Positions 25,176 through 33,341 of a DNA stretch of 64,000 bases are shown piece after piece. Origin of the DNA: Bacillota bacterium (GTDB lineage: Bacteria > Bacillota > Bacilli > Paenibacillales > UBA4045). Position 1 is the first letter of the stretch; each line of letters opens with the position of its first letter. The translations under genes and the position numbers were made by a program. Below the pieces are notes generated by a model. It was not told the DNA's origin, made no database searches, and saw nothing but the letters and a program-made list of their open reading frames with translations. Where the stretch lies: positions 124,001 to 188,000 of the forward strand of contig JAEZQY010000061.1 of assembly GCA_023441055.1 (NCBI GenBank). The letters are read 5' to 3'.

Positions 25176-25778
25176 TTACTTCAACCTATCAGGCGGTACC
25201 GGCAGGCTCTGCACGATTTCGTTCATACTGAACGAGGCACAGGGCAGCGTCTGGGATTGAACGGTATTGTCACCGGCGTAAACCTCAGTCAGTTCGTAGC
25301 GGGTTCCATCCAGAACGTCCTGCTCTAGTGTGAAATTGGATAGATCTACGATCCAATATTCAGGCACGCCGTATTTCGCATACACAACCCGTTTGTGCAC
25401 CTTGTCACGTCTGCGTGAATGCTCGGACGACACTTCCACCACTAGATCAGGAGCACCATTAATGCCTCTGTTGCTGATAATCGACACTCGGCTGCGATGA
25501 ATCATGATGAGATCCGGCTGCCGGACTTCTGTGTCAGACAAGATGACATCGATCGGTGATGAAACGATAATAAAGGTATTTCTGCAGCTTTCGTTGATTC
25601 TGTTCTGAAGCTCATAGATGATTGACTGATGCGTAAATGTAGGTGATGGGCTCATTAGCTCCAGCACGCCGTCTGCGAGTTCGTAACGATTACCGTCATC
25701 ATTCATATTCGCATACATCTCGTAAGTCACAGGCGAATCCCGAATGATCTCTTCATAGGTTTTCTTCTTCATGCTCAT
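25176..25778 (-). CDS. Uma2 family endonuclease-like protein
   Basis: A 200-residue PD-(D/E)XK fold protein of the Uma2/DUF820 family. The family motifs are present: YELADGVLELM (32-42), VRQPDLIMI with Asp89, PDLVVEVSS with Glu115 and the lysine-containing HKRVVYAKYGVPEYWIVD. Members are predicted restriction-type nucleases; no member has a settled role, and they are often found scattered near mobile DNA. GAGGAGGATGAGC precedes the ATG. It lies 45 bp downstream of galE on the same strand and could be read from the galE promoter. Confidence 0.88.
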   Translation of the reverse strand: MSMKKKTYEEIIRDSPVTYEMYANMNDDGNRYELADGVLELMSPSPTFTHQSIIYELQNRINESCRNTFIIVSSPIDVILSDTEVRQPDLIMIHRSRVSIISNRGINGAPDLVVEVSSEHSRRRDKVHKRVVYAKYGVPEYWIVDLSNFTLEQDVLDGTRYELTEVYAGDNTVQSQTLPCASFSMNEIVQSLPVPPDRLK

Positions 25779-25823
25779 CCTCCTCTATCGACAAAATAAG
25801 TACCAGCAACTTGGGCAATTGGT

Positions 25824-26834
25824 CTAGTTATATCCCAGTGGATTGTTCCGTTGCCATCTCCAGGCATCCTCGCACATCTCGCTAAGTCCGCGCCGTGCTG
25901 TCCAGCCGAGCTCGCGTTCCGCCTTGGAGCAGTCCGCGTAACAGGTTGCTATATCGCCAGGCCTGCGCGCGACAATCTGATAGGGAATGGGGCTGCCGGC
26001 TATTAACTCGAAGGCGCGCAGCATCTCGAGTACACTGTAGCCTCTTCCTGTCCCCAGGTTATAGGTGTACAAGCCGGGAGTTGTAGTGGACTTGTCCAAC
26101 GCGACTACATGCCCGTCCGCTAGATCGCACACATGGATGTAGTCGCGGACACCTGTGCCATCGGGCGTATCGTAGTCGTCTCCGAATACGCGCAGCCTGT
26201 CCAGTTTACCGGTAACGACCTGTGTAATATACGGGACCAGGTTGTTCGGGATACCCTTGGGATCTTCGCCAATCTGTCCGCTCTTATGCGCGCCAACCGG
26301 GTTGAAGTAACGGAGCAGGACGATACTCCAGGTGGGATCGGCTGCCTGAATATCAATTAACATCTGCTCGAGCATTGCTTTGGTGTGGCCGTAGGGGTTC
26401 GTGGCTTGAATCGCGGCAGTCTCAGGTATGGGAACGGTATCCGGATCGCCGTAGACGGTCGCGGATGAGCTGAATACGAGCCGCTTCACCTGGAACTGCT
26501 GCATCACCTCGATGAGATTGAGCGTTCCGCTAATATTATTCTGATAATAGCGCAGCGGCTGGCTGACCGATTCACCGACGGCCTTCAGGCCGGCCAGATG
26601 GATGACTGCGTCTATGGAATGTGTCTCGAATAACGCTGTAATCGTCGAACGATCGCGGATGTCGCCATTGATCGGGATGAGAGGCTTACTCGTGAGCTTC
26701 TGTACGCGCTCCAGCGCGGTTATAGAGCTGTTGCTGTAGTTGTCCAGACTGATGACCTCGTAACCTGCTAATTGCAGCTCTACGCAGACGTGACTACCGA
26801 TATAACCGGCGCCGCCAGTGACTAGAATAGCCAT
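25824..26834 (-). CDS. galE: UDP-glucose 4-epimerase
   Basis: Interconverts UDP-glucose and UDP-galactose with tightly bound NAD+, using UDP-glucose that GalU can supply. The 336 residues show GGAGYIGSH (7-15), Ser124 in SSSATVYG, and the catalytic Tyr148/Lys152 pair in PYGHTK. Length is standard. ATG 26834 is preferred over the more upstream ATG 26891 because it gives the family N-terminus (MAILVTGG) and has GAGGAGAG 10 nt upstream. Transcribed away from the tRNA-Glu/Leu pair. Confidence 0.95.
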   Translation of the reverse strand: MAILVTGGAGYIGSHVCVELQLAGYEVISLDNYSNSSITALERVQKLTSKPLIPINGDIRDRSTITALFETHSIDAVIHLAGLKAVGESVSQPLRYYQNNISGTLNLIEVMQQFQVKRLVFSSSATVYGDPDTVPIPETAAIQATNPYGHTKAMLEQMLIDIQAADPTWSIVLLRYFNPVGAHKSGQIGEDPKGIPNNLVPYITQVVTGKLDRLRVFGDDYDTPDGTGVRDYIHVCDLADGHVVALDKSTTTPGLYTYNLGTGRGYSVLEMLRAFELIAGSPIPYQIVARRPGDIATCYADCSKAERELGWTARRGLSEMCEDAWRWQRNNPLGYN

Positions 26835-26958
26835 AATGGTTGAACTCTCCTCATCATTAAACTGTGTGCTCGAACCCTTATAATATAACATATCTTGGGC
26901 ATATCAGCAGTTGTAAAATGTAAGATTCTGCATAACGTAAAATTAATGCGTGTAAGGG

Positions 26959-26988
26959 TTGCTTTTTGTATCTCGTATCCCTTATAAT
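26959..26988 (+). promoter_or_regulatory. Candidate promoter of tRNA-Glu/tRNA-Leu
   Basis: TTGCTT (26959-26964), an 18-bp spacer and a perfect TATAAT (26983-26988) precede tRNA-Glu by 68 bp. The -35 is weak (TTG only). Confidence 0.45.
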
Positions 26989-27056
26989 AACTTTTGTTGT
27001 CTCATAATCGTACTGATGCTGAGGCAGCCCAATCAAATCCTCGTAATATGTTGTGT

Positions 27057-27128
27057 GGCCCGTTGGTCAAGGGGTTAAGACACCTCCCTTTCACGGAGGT
27101 AACAGGGGTTCGAATCCCCTACGGGTCA
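27057..27128 (+). tRNA. tRNA-Glu (anticodon TTC)
   Basis: A 72-nt cloverleaf without encoded CCA: acceptor GGCCCGT pairs with ACGGGTC, anticodon stem CCTCC/GGAGG around CTTTCAC, T-arm AGGGGTTCGAATCCCCT, discriminator A. Confidence 0.96.
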
Positions 27129-27134
27129 TCCTAT

Positions 27135-27216
27135 GCGGTCGTGGTGGAACGGCAGACACGCTATCTTGAGGGGGTAGTGCCCAATGGGTGTGAGGGTTCA
27201 AATCCCTCCGACCGCA
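27135..27216 (+). tRNA. tRNA-Leu (anticodon GAG)
   Basis: An 82-nt class II tRNA without encoded CCA: acceptor GCGGTCG pairs with CGACCGC, anticodon stem CTATC/GGTAG around TTGAGGG, variable arm TGCCCAATGGGTG, T-arm GAGGGTTCAAATCCCTC, discriminator A. It lies 6 bp after tRNA-Glu on one transcript. Confidence 0.95.
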
Positions 27217-27236
27217 TTATATTTGAATGAATCTGG

Positions 27237-27265
27237 AAAGCCTCGCCATGCGGGGGCTTTTTTTT
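27237..27265 (+). terminator. Terminator after tRNA-Leu
   Basis: AAAGCCTC pairs with GGGGCTTT-type sequence (one T-G pair) across a short loop and runs into eight T. It closes the tRNA transcript. Confidence 0.8.
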
Positions 27266-27282
27266 ATCCCAAAGTACTTGTA

Positions 27283-27350
27283 TGTTCCAATATAATCTGA
27301 CAATAACGTCGTTCGTATGTATACTCTTCGGATGGTGCATCCCATATAAT
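27283..27350 (+). promoter_or_regulatory. Shared 68-bp promoter element, copy 1 (serine hydrolase)
   Basis: First of three near-identical elements in this locus. It contains CTGACAATAACGTC, then TCGTATGTATACT and ends with a perfect TATAAT (27345-27350). The position where a -35 should lie (27322-27327) has no consensus, which suggests activator dependence. The hydrolase start is 32 bp downstream of the -10. Confidence 0.7.
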
Positions 27351-27382
27351 ATGGGGATATATAGACATCGGAGGAATGAATC

Positions 27383-28735
27383 ATGGGAAAGGAAAAAGAC
27401 ATTCGTAAAATGATGGCGGTATTATCAGAGGGGAATAAGATTACGTTACCTTTTTCGGTTGAACAGCGTGATATTGAAATCCCTTATATTAAGCAAGACG
27501 GCTCTATTGCAAGACGATCTATTCGGATTTATCTGCCGGAGACATTTCCGAGGCCAATGCCAGTTGTCTATGTCGCTCATTATGAAATGAAGGAAAGCGA
27601 TACACTTCTAAGATTATATTTATTAAAGGGCTGGGCTGTCGCCACTACGATTGACTTCATAGCTGAATATAATCGAACGTTAGTTGATGATGATATGATT
27701 TTCAATAGTGCTGCGCTGACAGTAGTAAGAGAGCAGCCGGACATTGATCGCGCGAGAATTGCCGTCACTGGAGGATCGGCAGGCGGCTATATGGCCTTGA
27801 TGCTGTCGATCCTTCATCTGGGCATCCGATGCTCAGTGTCGTTCAGCGGAGTAACGAATATCCCGTATCTAATGAACTACTTCGAAGACGCTGAGAAATT
27901 CAATGCTGAAGAAAGGAAGAAGCTGACTCCTGAAGAGTCGAAGGACTTCGCTCTACTGATTGAGAGGCTGCCGATCCCTGTGCTAGGAGCGATATATGGT
28001 CAGCTCTCTCCGATAATGGATAAGATGAAAGTAAATCCCGATGAGGAGTATTGGAAGAGCTTAACTCCATCCTGTATGACCAGCTGCTTCTCTAATCCGC
28101 TTCTCTTCACTCATGTGACCTCCGATGCGCTTGTTCCCATTGATCAATTGACAAGTCGATATTGTTATAGTGAGTTAGGCGATACGTTGCCGGCGAATTT
28201 TAAATATGGCTTATCTAATCTGGTAGAGGATGAACAGTTACGACGTCCGCTCGCTGATGCATTGCCGCCCGACGACGTCTATGAAGTATTCGTTCCAGCA
28301 CCCGAAAATCCGAATGCCCCGACTGATATTCCATATGATGTTACCAAGAAGTTTAATATCGTCGTCTACGATGAAGGTGTAGTAGAAGCTTATGCGGGAC
28401 ATAATAAGAGAAAGAAGTTTGGGGTTATCAGCCCCACAGACTACATGGAAGCTCAGCTTACGAAGAGAGATGCTTCAACGAATTGGTTAACCGCTGATAA
28501 ATTAGCGTTAATGGTAGAGCGTTATAAGGGGACAAGTCTGTTGCTGCCTGGTCACGCAGGAATCGACGACAAGCTCCATGGATCTAAAGCGATGTATCAA
28601 CGTATTATTGTAGATGAATTATCCGAGTATAGTAGCGAGCAGAGCTCAGCTTTCAATGATGCTTGTCAGCATTTAAAGAAGAAGCGACCCAAACTAGTGG
28701 ATACACTCAATGAAATAATCGGTCAATTAAAATAA
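27383..28735 (+). CDS. Alpha/beta serine hydrolase (S9 peptidase/esterase-like)
   Basis: A 450-residue soluble hydrolase without signal peptide. The nucleophile elbow GGSAGGYMAL gives Ser132; SDALVPIDQL supplies the acid; the histidine may be in LLPGHAGIDD. Long insertions between elbow and acid make it larger than simple esterases. The fold class is clear but the substrate is not; the adjacent sugar-type importer suggests an acylated carbohydrate or small natural product taken up by it (inference). ATG 27383 follows GGAGG. It is a single-gene unit under copy 1 of the shared promoter. Confidence 0.75.
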   Translation: MGKEKDIRKMMAVLSEGNKITLPFSVEQRDIEIPYIKQDGSIARRSIRIYLPETFPRPMPVVYVAHYEMKESDTLLRLYLLKGWAVATTIDFIAEYNRTLVDDDMIFNSAALTVVREQPDIDRARIAVTGGSAGGYMALMLSILHLGIRCSVSFSGVTNIPYLMNYFEDAEKFNAEERKKLTPEESKDFALLIERLPIPVLGAIYGQLSPIMDKMKVNPDEEYWKSLTPSCMTSCFSNPLLFTHVTSDALVPIDQLTSRYCYSELGDTLPANFKYGLSNLVEDEQLRRPLADALPPDDVYEVFVPAPENPNAPTDIPYDVTKKFNIVVYDEGVVEAYAGHNKRKKFGVISPTDYMEAQLTKRDASTNWLTADKLALMVERYKGTSLLLPGHAGIDDKLHGSKAMYQRIIVDELSEYSSEQSSAFNDACQHLKKKRPKLVDTLNEIIGQLK

Positions 28736-28756
28736 ATCCTCCCATATAAGGTGCGC

Positions 28757-28823
28757 TGTCCATGATTTTCTGACATTTACGTCATTCGAATGTATACTTT
28801 TAGGATGGCGCATCCCTTATAAT
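28757..28823 (+). promoter_or_regulatory. Shared promoter element, copy 2 (two-component system)
   Basis: Matches copy 1 over its full length with one base fewer: CTGACATTTACGTCATTCGA, then ATGTATACTTTT and GGATGGCGCATCCC, ending in TATAAT (28818-28823). The ATTCGAAT centre is palindromic here. It lies 71 bp before the response-regulator start, so the system probably controls its own synthesis. Confidence 0.7.
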
Positions 28824-28893
28824 AGAGATAAAAATATTTTTCCCAAATAGACATCTTAGAAGAGGTGCACCATATAGAACAGGGGTGAAATTG

Positions 28894-29628
28894 ATGAATA
28901 TTTTAGTTGTTGATGATGAGGTACCTATTAGAGATAAGTTGAAAGCGTTCCCATGGCATGAACATGAATATACGCTGGTCGGCGAAGCAAAGAATGGCAA
29001 AGAGGCTTATCAGAAATGTCAAGTCGAGAGTGTCGATATTGTCATCACAGATATCGGGATGCCGATTATGGATGGACTTGAATTAATCCGTTTATTGCGG
29101 GAATCCAATCCGCATATCCAAAGCGTGCTTCTGACATGCCACAGTGATTTTGAATATGCTAGACAAGCCCTCTCCCTAGGTGCCAGCGATTATTTGGTCA
29201 AAGGAATGTACCGTGAGGAGGAGCTGCTTAACGCGTTAGGGAAAGCTCGAATGATGGTCGACAAGGAACGCAAGATCAGCCAAACAGCCAAAGACGAACC
29301 GAGTGAAGGTCTTGATCTTCGATATGAAATTAGTCAGGCCATCGCCTATGTCGATCATAATATGAGTACACCTCTTATGATTAAAGATATCGCCAATCAT
29401 GTGGGACTCAGCTACAACTATTTTGGCCAATTGTTCAAAGAAGTGACGGGCGAGTATTTCCAAGACTATTTGAAGCGTGTTCGGATGGTAAGAGCGGCAG
29501 AGCTTCTAAGGCAGACTAATTTTAAGGTTTATGAGATCTCGAATATGGTAGGTATTCCGAATTATCGTTATTTCACAGATTGCTTCTCGAAGTTCCATGG
29601 AGTAAGCCCACGAGAGTACAGAGGATAG
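28894..29628 (+). CDS. YesN-type response regulator (REC-AraC)
   Basis: A 244-residue DNA-binding response regulator. The REC domain (1-120) has D7-D8, the phosphoacceptor Asp53 in VITDIGMP, Thr81 and Lys103. After a short linker, an AraC-type double helix-turn-helix occupies 145-244 (DIANHVGLSYNYFGQLFKEV and ISNMVGIPNYRYFTDCF). It is much shorter than typical YesN proteins (about 350-540 aa) because the middle dimerisation region is reduced. ATG 28894 is preferred over GTG 28885 because GGGGTG lies 6 nt upstream. The kinase gene begins 4 nt after its stop. Confidence 0.93.
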   Translation: MNILVVDDEVPIRDKLKAFPWHEHEYTLVGEAKNGKEAYQKCQVESVDIVITDIGMPIMDGLELIRLLRESNPHIQSVLLTCHSDFEYARQALSLGASDYLVKGMYREEELLNALGKARMMVDKERKISQTAKDEPSEGLDLRYEISQAIAYVDHNMSTPLMIKDIANHVGLSYNYFGQLFKEVTGEYFQDYLKRVRMVRAAELLRQTNFKVYEISNMVGIPNYRYFTDCFSKFHGVSPREYRG

Positions 29629-29632
29629 AGGA

Positions 29633-31366
29633 ATGTCATTTAACTCGATATTTATCAAGCTATTCCTTATCTTTTCATTGGGTGGAGTTATCGTACTGGC
29701 TGGCCTCTTCTATAGCAATGTATCTAGCGCACAGCGAGCGATGTATGATCAGAAATCTGAGGAAATGCGCCTACATATTGAACGGACGGGTCTATATTTG
29801 GATCTGTACTTGCAGAATATCACAGATGTATTATTCAGCATCTCCCGTGTAGAGCGGCTTCTTACGATGGAGTCTAAAGCGGTAGAGCAAGTATTGAAGC
29901 AAGTGAAGAGCACGCACAGCACTAATATCGGCAGCATATTCATTATCAATAACGATCAGCAGATTATTTCCAGTGATCAACTGAACTATAACATTATCGG
30001 ACATCCTCAGGTGATGAAGCTATACGATATCGCCTTCGATAATTATGGAGGCATTAATTGGTCTGAGCCTTATTATTCTCCCTTGCAGGTTGGTCAGACG
30101 ATCGCATTTGTTCTGCCGATGAAAAATGCGGTCGGACAGGTCGAAGGTGTCATCGCCTTGGAGATTGATCTGAAATCACTTGAGAAGAAGCTGGGCAGCT
30201 TTCTGTATAATACCGGTCAATCCTTCGTCGTGTTGTCCAGTCAAGGAAGTGTTGTTGCTTTTGATAAGAGCGGAGAATTGGACATCTATGAGAACCGCAA
30301 AAATCCAAATGTATTAAATCCAACTGTCATAGAGGCATTAGTAAATTCATCAAGCGGACTTGTCGGCATGACGTTTAATGAAAGTGACCTAATGATCATC
30401 AAGAGCAAGCGGAATGGACTCGGCTGGAATATCATTTCCTTAACGGACAGCAAGGTATTCAGAACGAGAATGAATGAATTGCTGCTGGATTCGATTCGGA
30501 TTGGGTTGATCGGGTTCGCCTTCCTGCTGTTATTTACTTATCTGATCAGCAGACACTTTACTAGACCGATTAAGCATCTGGCCCTGCAGATGGACAGAAT
30601 TAAGGATGATCGATTCACCTTTAAGGTAAACGCGTTGAAGCGTAAGGATGAAATCGGAATTTTATTCCAAAGCTTCTCGCACCTGATGAAACGGATTCGC
30701 GATCTGATCGAGATGCAGAAGAACACGGAGGAGCGTAAAAGGAAAGTGGAATTGAAGATGCTGCTTAGTCAAATCAGGCCGCATTTTCTCTACAATACAC
30801 TCATCTGTATAGGCAGTCTGGCCCAACAGAGGCGGCTGTCTGAGGTTGAAGACACGATTCGCTCGCTCATCTTCATACTCACCTTCAGCATCGACAAGAA
30901 AGAAGATATCGTATCTCTGAATGAGGAATTAGAATGCTTAGAAGCGTTCGTGCAAATTCAGAAGGTGAGATATGGCGATATCTTCACGTTCATTACAAAT
31001 GTGAGTCCAGAGCTTCAATCTGTACGTATTCCTAAGCTGATCCTGCAGCCGATCGTAGAAAACGCTATCTTCCACGGTATCGCAGACCAGGAGAACGGAG
31101 TCATTACGGTCGAGGCCATTGCGAAGGATTCCAACTTGTATATTCACGTTAAAGATAACGGCCGGGGCTTCGCACCTGAGCGACTGGCTGAATTCAATCA
31201 GACAAGCAAGCAGGTCATGCTGCCAGCCAAAGGCAAAGGCCTGAATAGTATGGGCATTAGTAATGAAAAGGAACGGATCCAGCTTCTATATGGAGAGCCA
31301 TATGGAATCACGGTTCGTTCTGCTCCGTCTGAAGGGACAGACATAATTCTGTGCCTTCCTATGTAG
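29633..31366 (+). CDS. YesM-type sensor histidine kinase
   Basis: A 577-residue membrane kinase. One N-terminal membrane helix (8-28), an extracellular sensor of about 250 residues (Cache-like, with a double strand around GQSFVVLSSQGSVVAFD), a second helix near 283-305, a HAMP domain, and a His_kinase domain with phospho-acceptor His384 in RPHFLYNTL, followed by a HATPase with N-box VENAIFHG and G-box DNGRGF. This is the usual partner of YesN-type regulators that control sugar ABC importers. ATG lies 4 nt after the regulator's stop, on the same transcript. Confidence 0.93.
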   Translation: MSFNSIFIKLFLIFSLGGVIVLAGLFYSNVSSAQRAMYDQKSEEMRLHIERTGLYLDLYLQNITDVLFSISRVERLLTMESKAVEQVLKQVKSTHSTNIGSIFIINNDQQIISSDQLNYNIIGHPQVMKLYDIAFDNYGGINWSEPYYSPLQVGQTIAFVLPMKNAVGQVEGVIALEIDLKSLEKKLGSFLYNTGQSFVVLSSQGSVVAFDKSGELDIYENRKNPNVLNPTVIEALVNSSSGLVGMTFNESDLMIIKSKRNGLGWNIISLTDSKVFRTRMNELLLDSIRIGLIGFAFLLLFTYLISRHFTRPIKHLALQMDRIKDDRFTFKVNALKRKDEIGILFQSFSHLMKRIRDLIEMQKNTEERKRKVELKMLLSQIRPHFLYNTLICIGSLAQQRRLSEVEDTIRSLIFILTFSIDKKEDIVSLNEELECLEAFVQIQKVRYGDIFTFITNVSPELQSVRIPKLILQPIVENAIFHGIADQENGVITVEAIAKDSNLYIHVKDNGRGFAPERLAEFNQTSKQVMLPAKGKGLNSMGISNEKERIQLLYGEPYGITVRSAPSEGTDIILCLPM

Positions 31367-31379
31367 CTTGAAACAGCTT

Positions 31380-31420
31380 AAAGCACGATTCCCAAGTTCG
31401 CTTGGAATCGTGCTTTTTTT
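31380..31420 (+). terminator. Strong terminator after the kinase gene
   Basis: AAAGCACGATTCC pairs with GGAATCGTGCTTT (one bulged C lower in the stem), tetraloop TTCG, followed by seven T. It separates the signalling operon from the importer operon. Confidence 0.92.
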
Positions 31421-31440
31421 GTGTCGTTCAGTCGGTATAA

Positions 31441-31508
31441 TGTTCCAATATAATCTGACAATAACGTCATTTGAATGTATATTTTTAAGCTGCAGCCTCC
31501 CCTAAAAT
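31441..31508 (+). promoter_or_regulatory. Shared 68-bp promoter element, copy 3 (ABC importer)
   Basis: The first 28 bp are the same as copy 1 (TGTTCCAATATAATCTGACA and the following ATAACGTC) and continue with ATTTGAATGTATATTTTT; the -10 is TAAAAT (31503-31508). The permease start is 32 bp downstream, the same distance as in copy 1. The C-rich GCATCCC part is changed to GCCTCCC. Confidence 0.7.
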
Positions 31509-31539
31509 AAAGCTATGAAAGCGTTTGAGGAGGTTCAAG

Positions 31540-32448
31540 ATGCACCGTGTATTAAACAACATGTGGAAACACCGATTTCTGTACCTGATGCTATTGCCTG
31601 GAGTCCTCTATTTTGTTACCTATAAATACGGACCCATGTACGGCGCTATTATTGCCTTTAAGGACTACCAAGTACTCCAAGGAATGATGGGCAGCCCTTG
31701 GGCGGATCCTTGGTATAAGCATTTCCTGTACTTTTATGAATCTCCTTATTTCAAACAAATTCTAATGAATACGTTTTTGATTAGCTTCTACAAGCTGATC
31801 TGGGGGATGGCGCCGGGAATTATACTGGCGATTATGTTGTACGAAATCAAAAGTATGCGCTTTAAACGATTAGTACAGACGATTAGTTATATGCCGCACT
31901 TTTTATCCTGGGTCATTATATATGGGATTGTCATCGCGTTTCTCTCCGAGACCAGCGGATTAGTGAATATGTGGATCAAGGATTGGTTCGGCGAATCCAT
32001 TGGTTTCTTATCCTCAACAGATTGGTTTAGAACGATATTGGTAGGTTCTGATATTTGGAAGGACTTGGGCTGGAGCTCAATCATCTACTTGGCTGCAATT
32101 GCGGGCGTGGATCCATCCTTGTATGAAGCAGCCGTCATTGACGGGGCTAGCAGACTGCGCAAGATTTGGCACGTTACACTGCCGGGCATCCGGAATGTAA
32201 TCATTCTTCTATTAGTCCTTAAGCTCGGTCACATGCTCGATGCAGGCTTTGACCAGATTTATATTATGTACAATATTCATGTTTACCCTGTGGCTGATAT
32301 TATCGATACCTGGGTATTCAGAGTTGGCTTAGAGCAGTTTAACTTTAGTCTAGCAGCATCGGTTGGGGTATTTAAATCCATCGTTGGATTAATCCTAGTG
32401 CTTGGTGCGAATCGAATTGCGAAGATTTGGGGTGAGAACATATGGTAA
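31540..32448 (+). CDS. ABC importer permease, LplB/YtcP family
   Basis: A 302-residue inner-membrane permease with six predicted helices. The binding-protein-dependent transport signature EAAVIDGASRLRKIWHVTLP (the EAA loop contacting the ATPase) lies near residue 195. The N-terminus with MLLPGVLYFVTYKYGPMYG is typical of LplB. It imports oligosaccharides or similar solutes in this family. ATG 31540 is chosen because GGAGG lies 6 nt upstream. No ATPase gene is in the locus, so a shared housekeeping ATPase (MsmX type) is expected. Its end overlaps the next permease by 7 bp. Confidence 0.93.
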   Translation: MHRVLNNMWKHRFLYLMLLPGVLYFVTYKYGPMYGAIIAFKDYQVLQGMMGSPWADPWYKHFLYFYESPYFKQILMNTFLISFYKLIWGMAPGIILAIMLYEIKSMRFKRLVQTISYMPHFLSWVIIYGIVIAFLSETSGLVNMWIKDWFGESIGFLSSTDWFRTILVGSDIWKDLGWSSIIYLAAIAGVDPSLYEAAVIDGASRLRKIWHVTLPGIRNVIILLLVLKLGHMLDAGFDQIYIMYNIHVYPVADIIDTWVFRVGLEQFNFSLAASVGVFKSIVGLILVLGANRIAKIWGENIW

Positions 32449-33308
32449 AGACGGGGTTTGGTGATAAGTTACTCGTTTTCTGTATTTATGTTTCACTCAT
32501 CCTGCTTTCGATCAGTGTTGTATTTCCTTTATTGTATGTTGTTGCTGTATCGATTACTCCGTTCAGTGAAGTGCTTAAGAATGGCGGCTTTATCATTATT
32601 CCGAAGCAAATTACGTTTGATGCCTATACTGCTTTTCTGACCAGTGACCGCATCCCGGATGCGTACAAGGTAACTGTCTTTATTACAGTTGTCGGTACGC
32701 TGGTCAATTTGGTGCTAACCGCACTCATGGCTTACCCGCTTAGCAAGAAGAGTTTGCCGGGGCGTAACTTACTGCTGTTGTTCGTTGTTTTCACCTTGCT
32801 CTTCAACGGCGGGCTGATCCCAACCTATCTGATCGTTAAAGCTACGGGCTTGATCAACTCGGTTTGGGCGATGATTATCCCGAGTGCGGTATCCGGATTC
32901 AACCTGTTGATTATGAAAACCTTCTATGAGAATTTGCCTGAAAGTCTGGATGAAGCTGCGAGAATTGATGGCGCCGGTGAGATGAGGATATTATTCCAAA
33001 TTGTATTGCCATTAAGCATGCCTATTATGGCTACCATTGGTCTCTTCTATGCAGTAGGTCACTGGAACGAATTCTTCCAAGCAATCATGTTCATTAACGA
33101 TTCAGACAAGAAGCCGCTTCAGGTTGTACTTCGAGGTATACTCATGCGATCACAAAATATAGAAGAGTTGGCTCTGGAGGAGACACTCCCGAGTGAATCT
33201 TTGCAGATGGCCGCGGTTATTCTCACAGCATTACCGATTATCGTTGTTTATCCTTTTATCCAGAAGTACTTCACCCAAGGCGTGTTATTGGGTTCGATAA
33301 AAGGTTAA
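32442..33308 (+). CDS. ABC importer permease, YtcP/LplC family
   Basis: A 288-residue permease with six predicted helices, partner of the preceding gene. The EAA loop reads DEAARIDGAGEMRILFQIVL near residue 175. The C-terminal PFIQKYFTQGVLLGSIKG is diagnostic for the LplC/YtcP group. The ATG overlaps the upstream gene's end by 7 bp, showing translational coupling. Confidence 0.94.
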   Translation: MVKTGFGDKLLVFCIYVSLILLSISVVFPLLYVVAVSITPFSEVLKNGGFIIIPKQITFDAYTAFLTSDRIPDAYKVTVFITVVGTLVNLVLTALMAYPLSKKSLPGRNLLLLFVVFTLLFNGGLIPTYLIVKATGLINSVWAMIIPSAVSGFNLLIMKTFYENLPESLDEAARIDGAGEMRILFQIVLPLSMPIMATIGLFYAVGHWNEFFQAIMFINDSDKKPLQVVLRGILMRSQNIEELALEETLPSESLQMAAVILTALPIIVVYPFIQKYFTQGVLLGSIKG

Positions 33309-33341
33309 CATAAAACTATCACCTATGAAGGGGCGAAAAAA

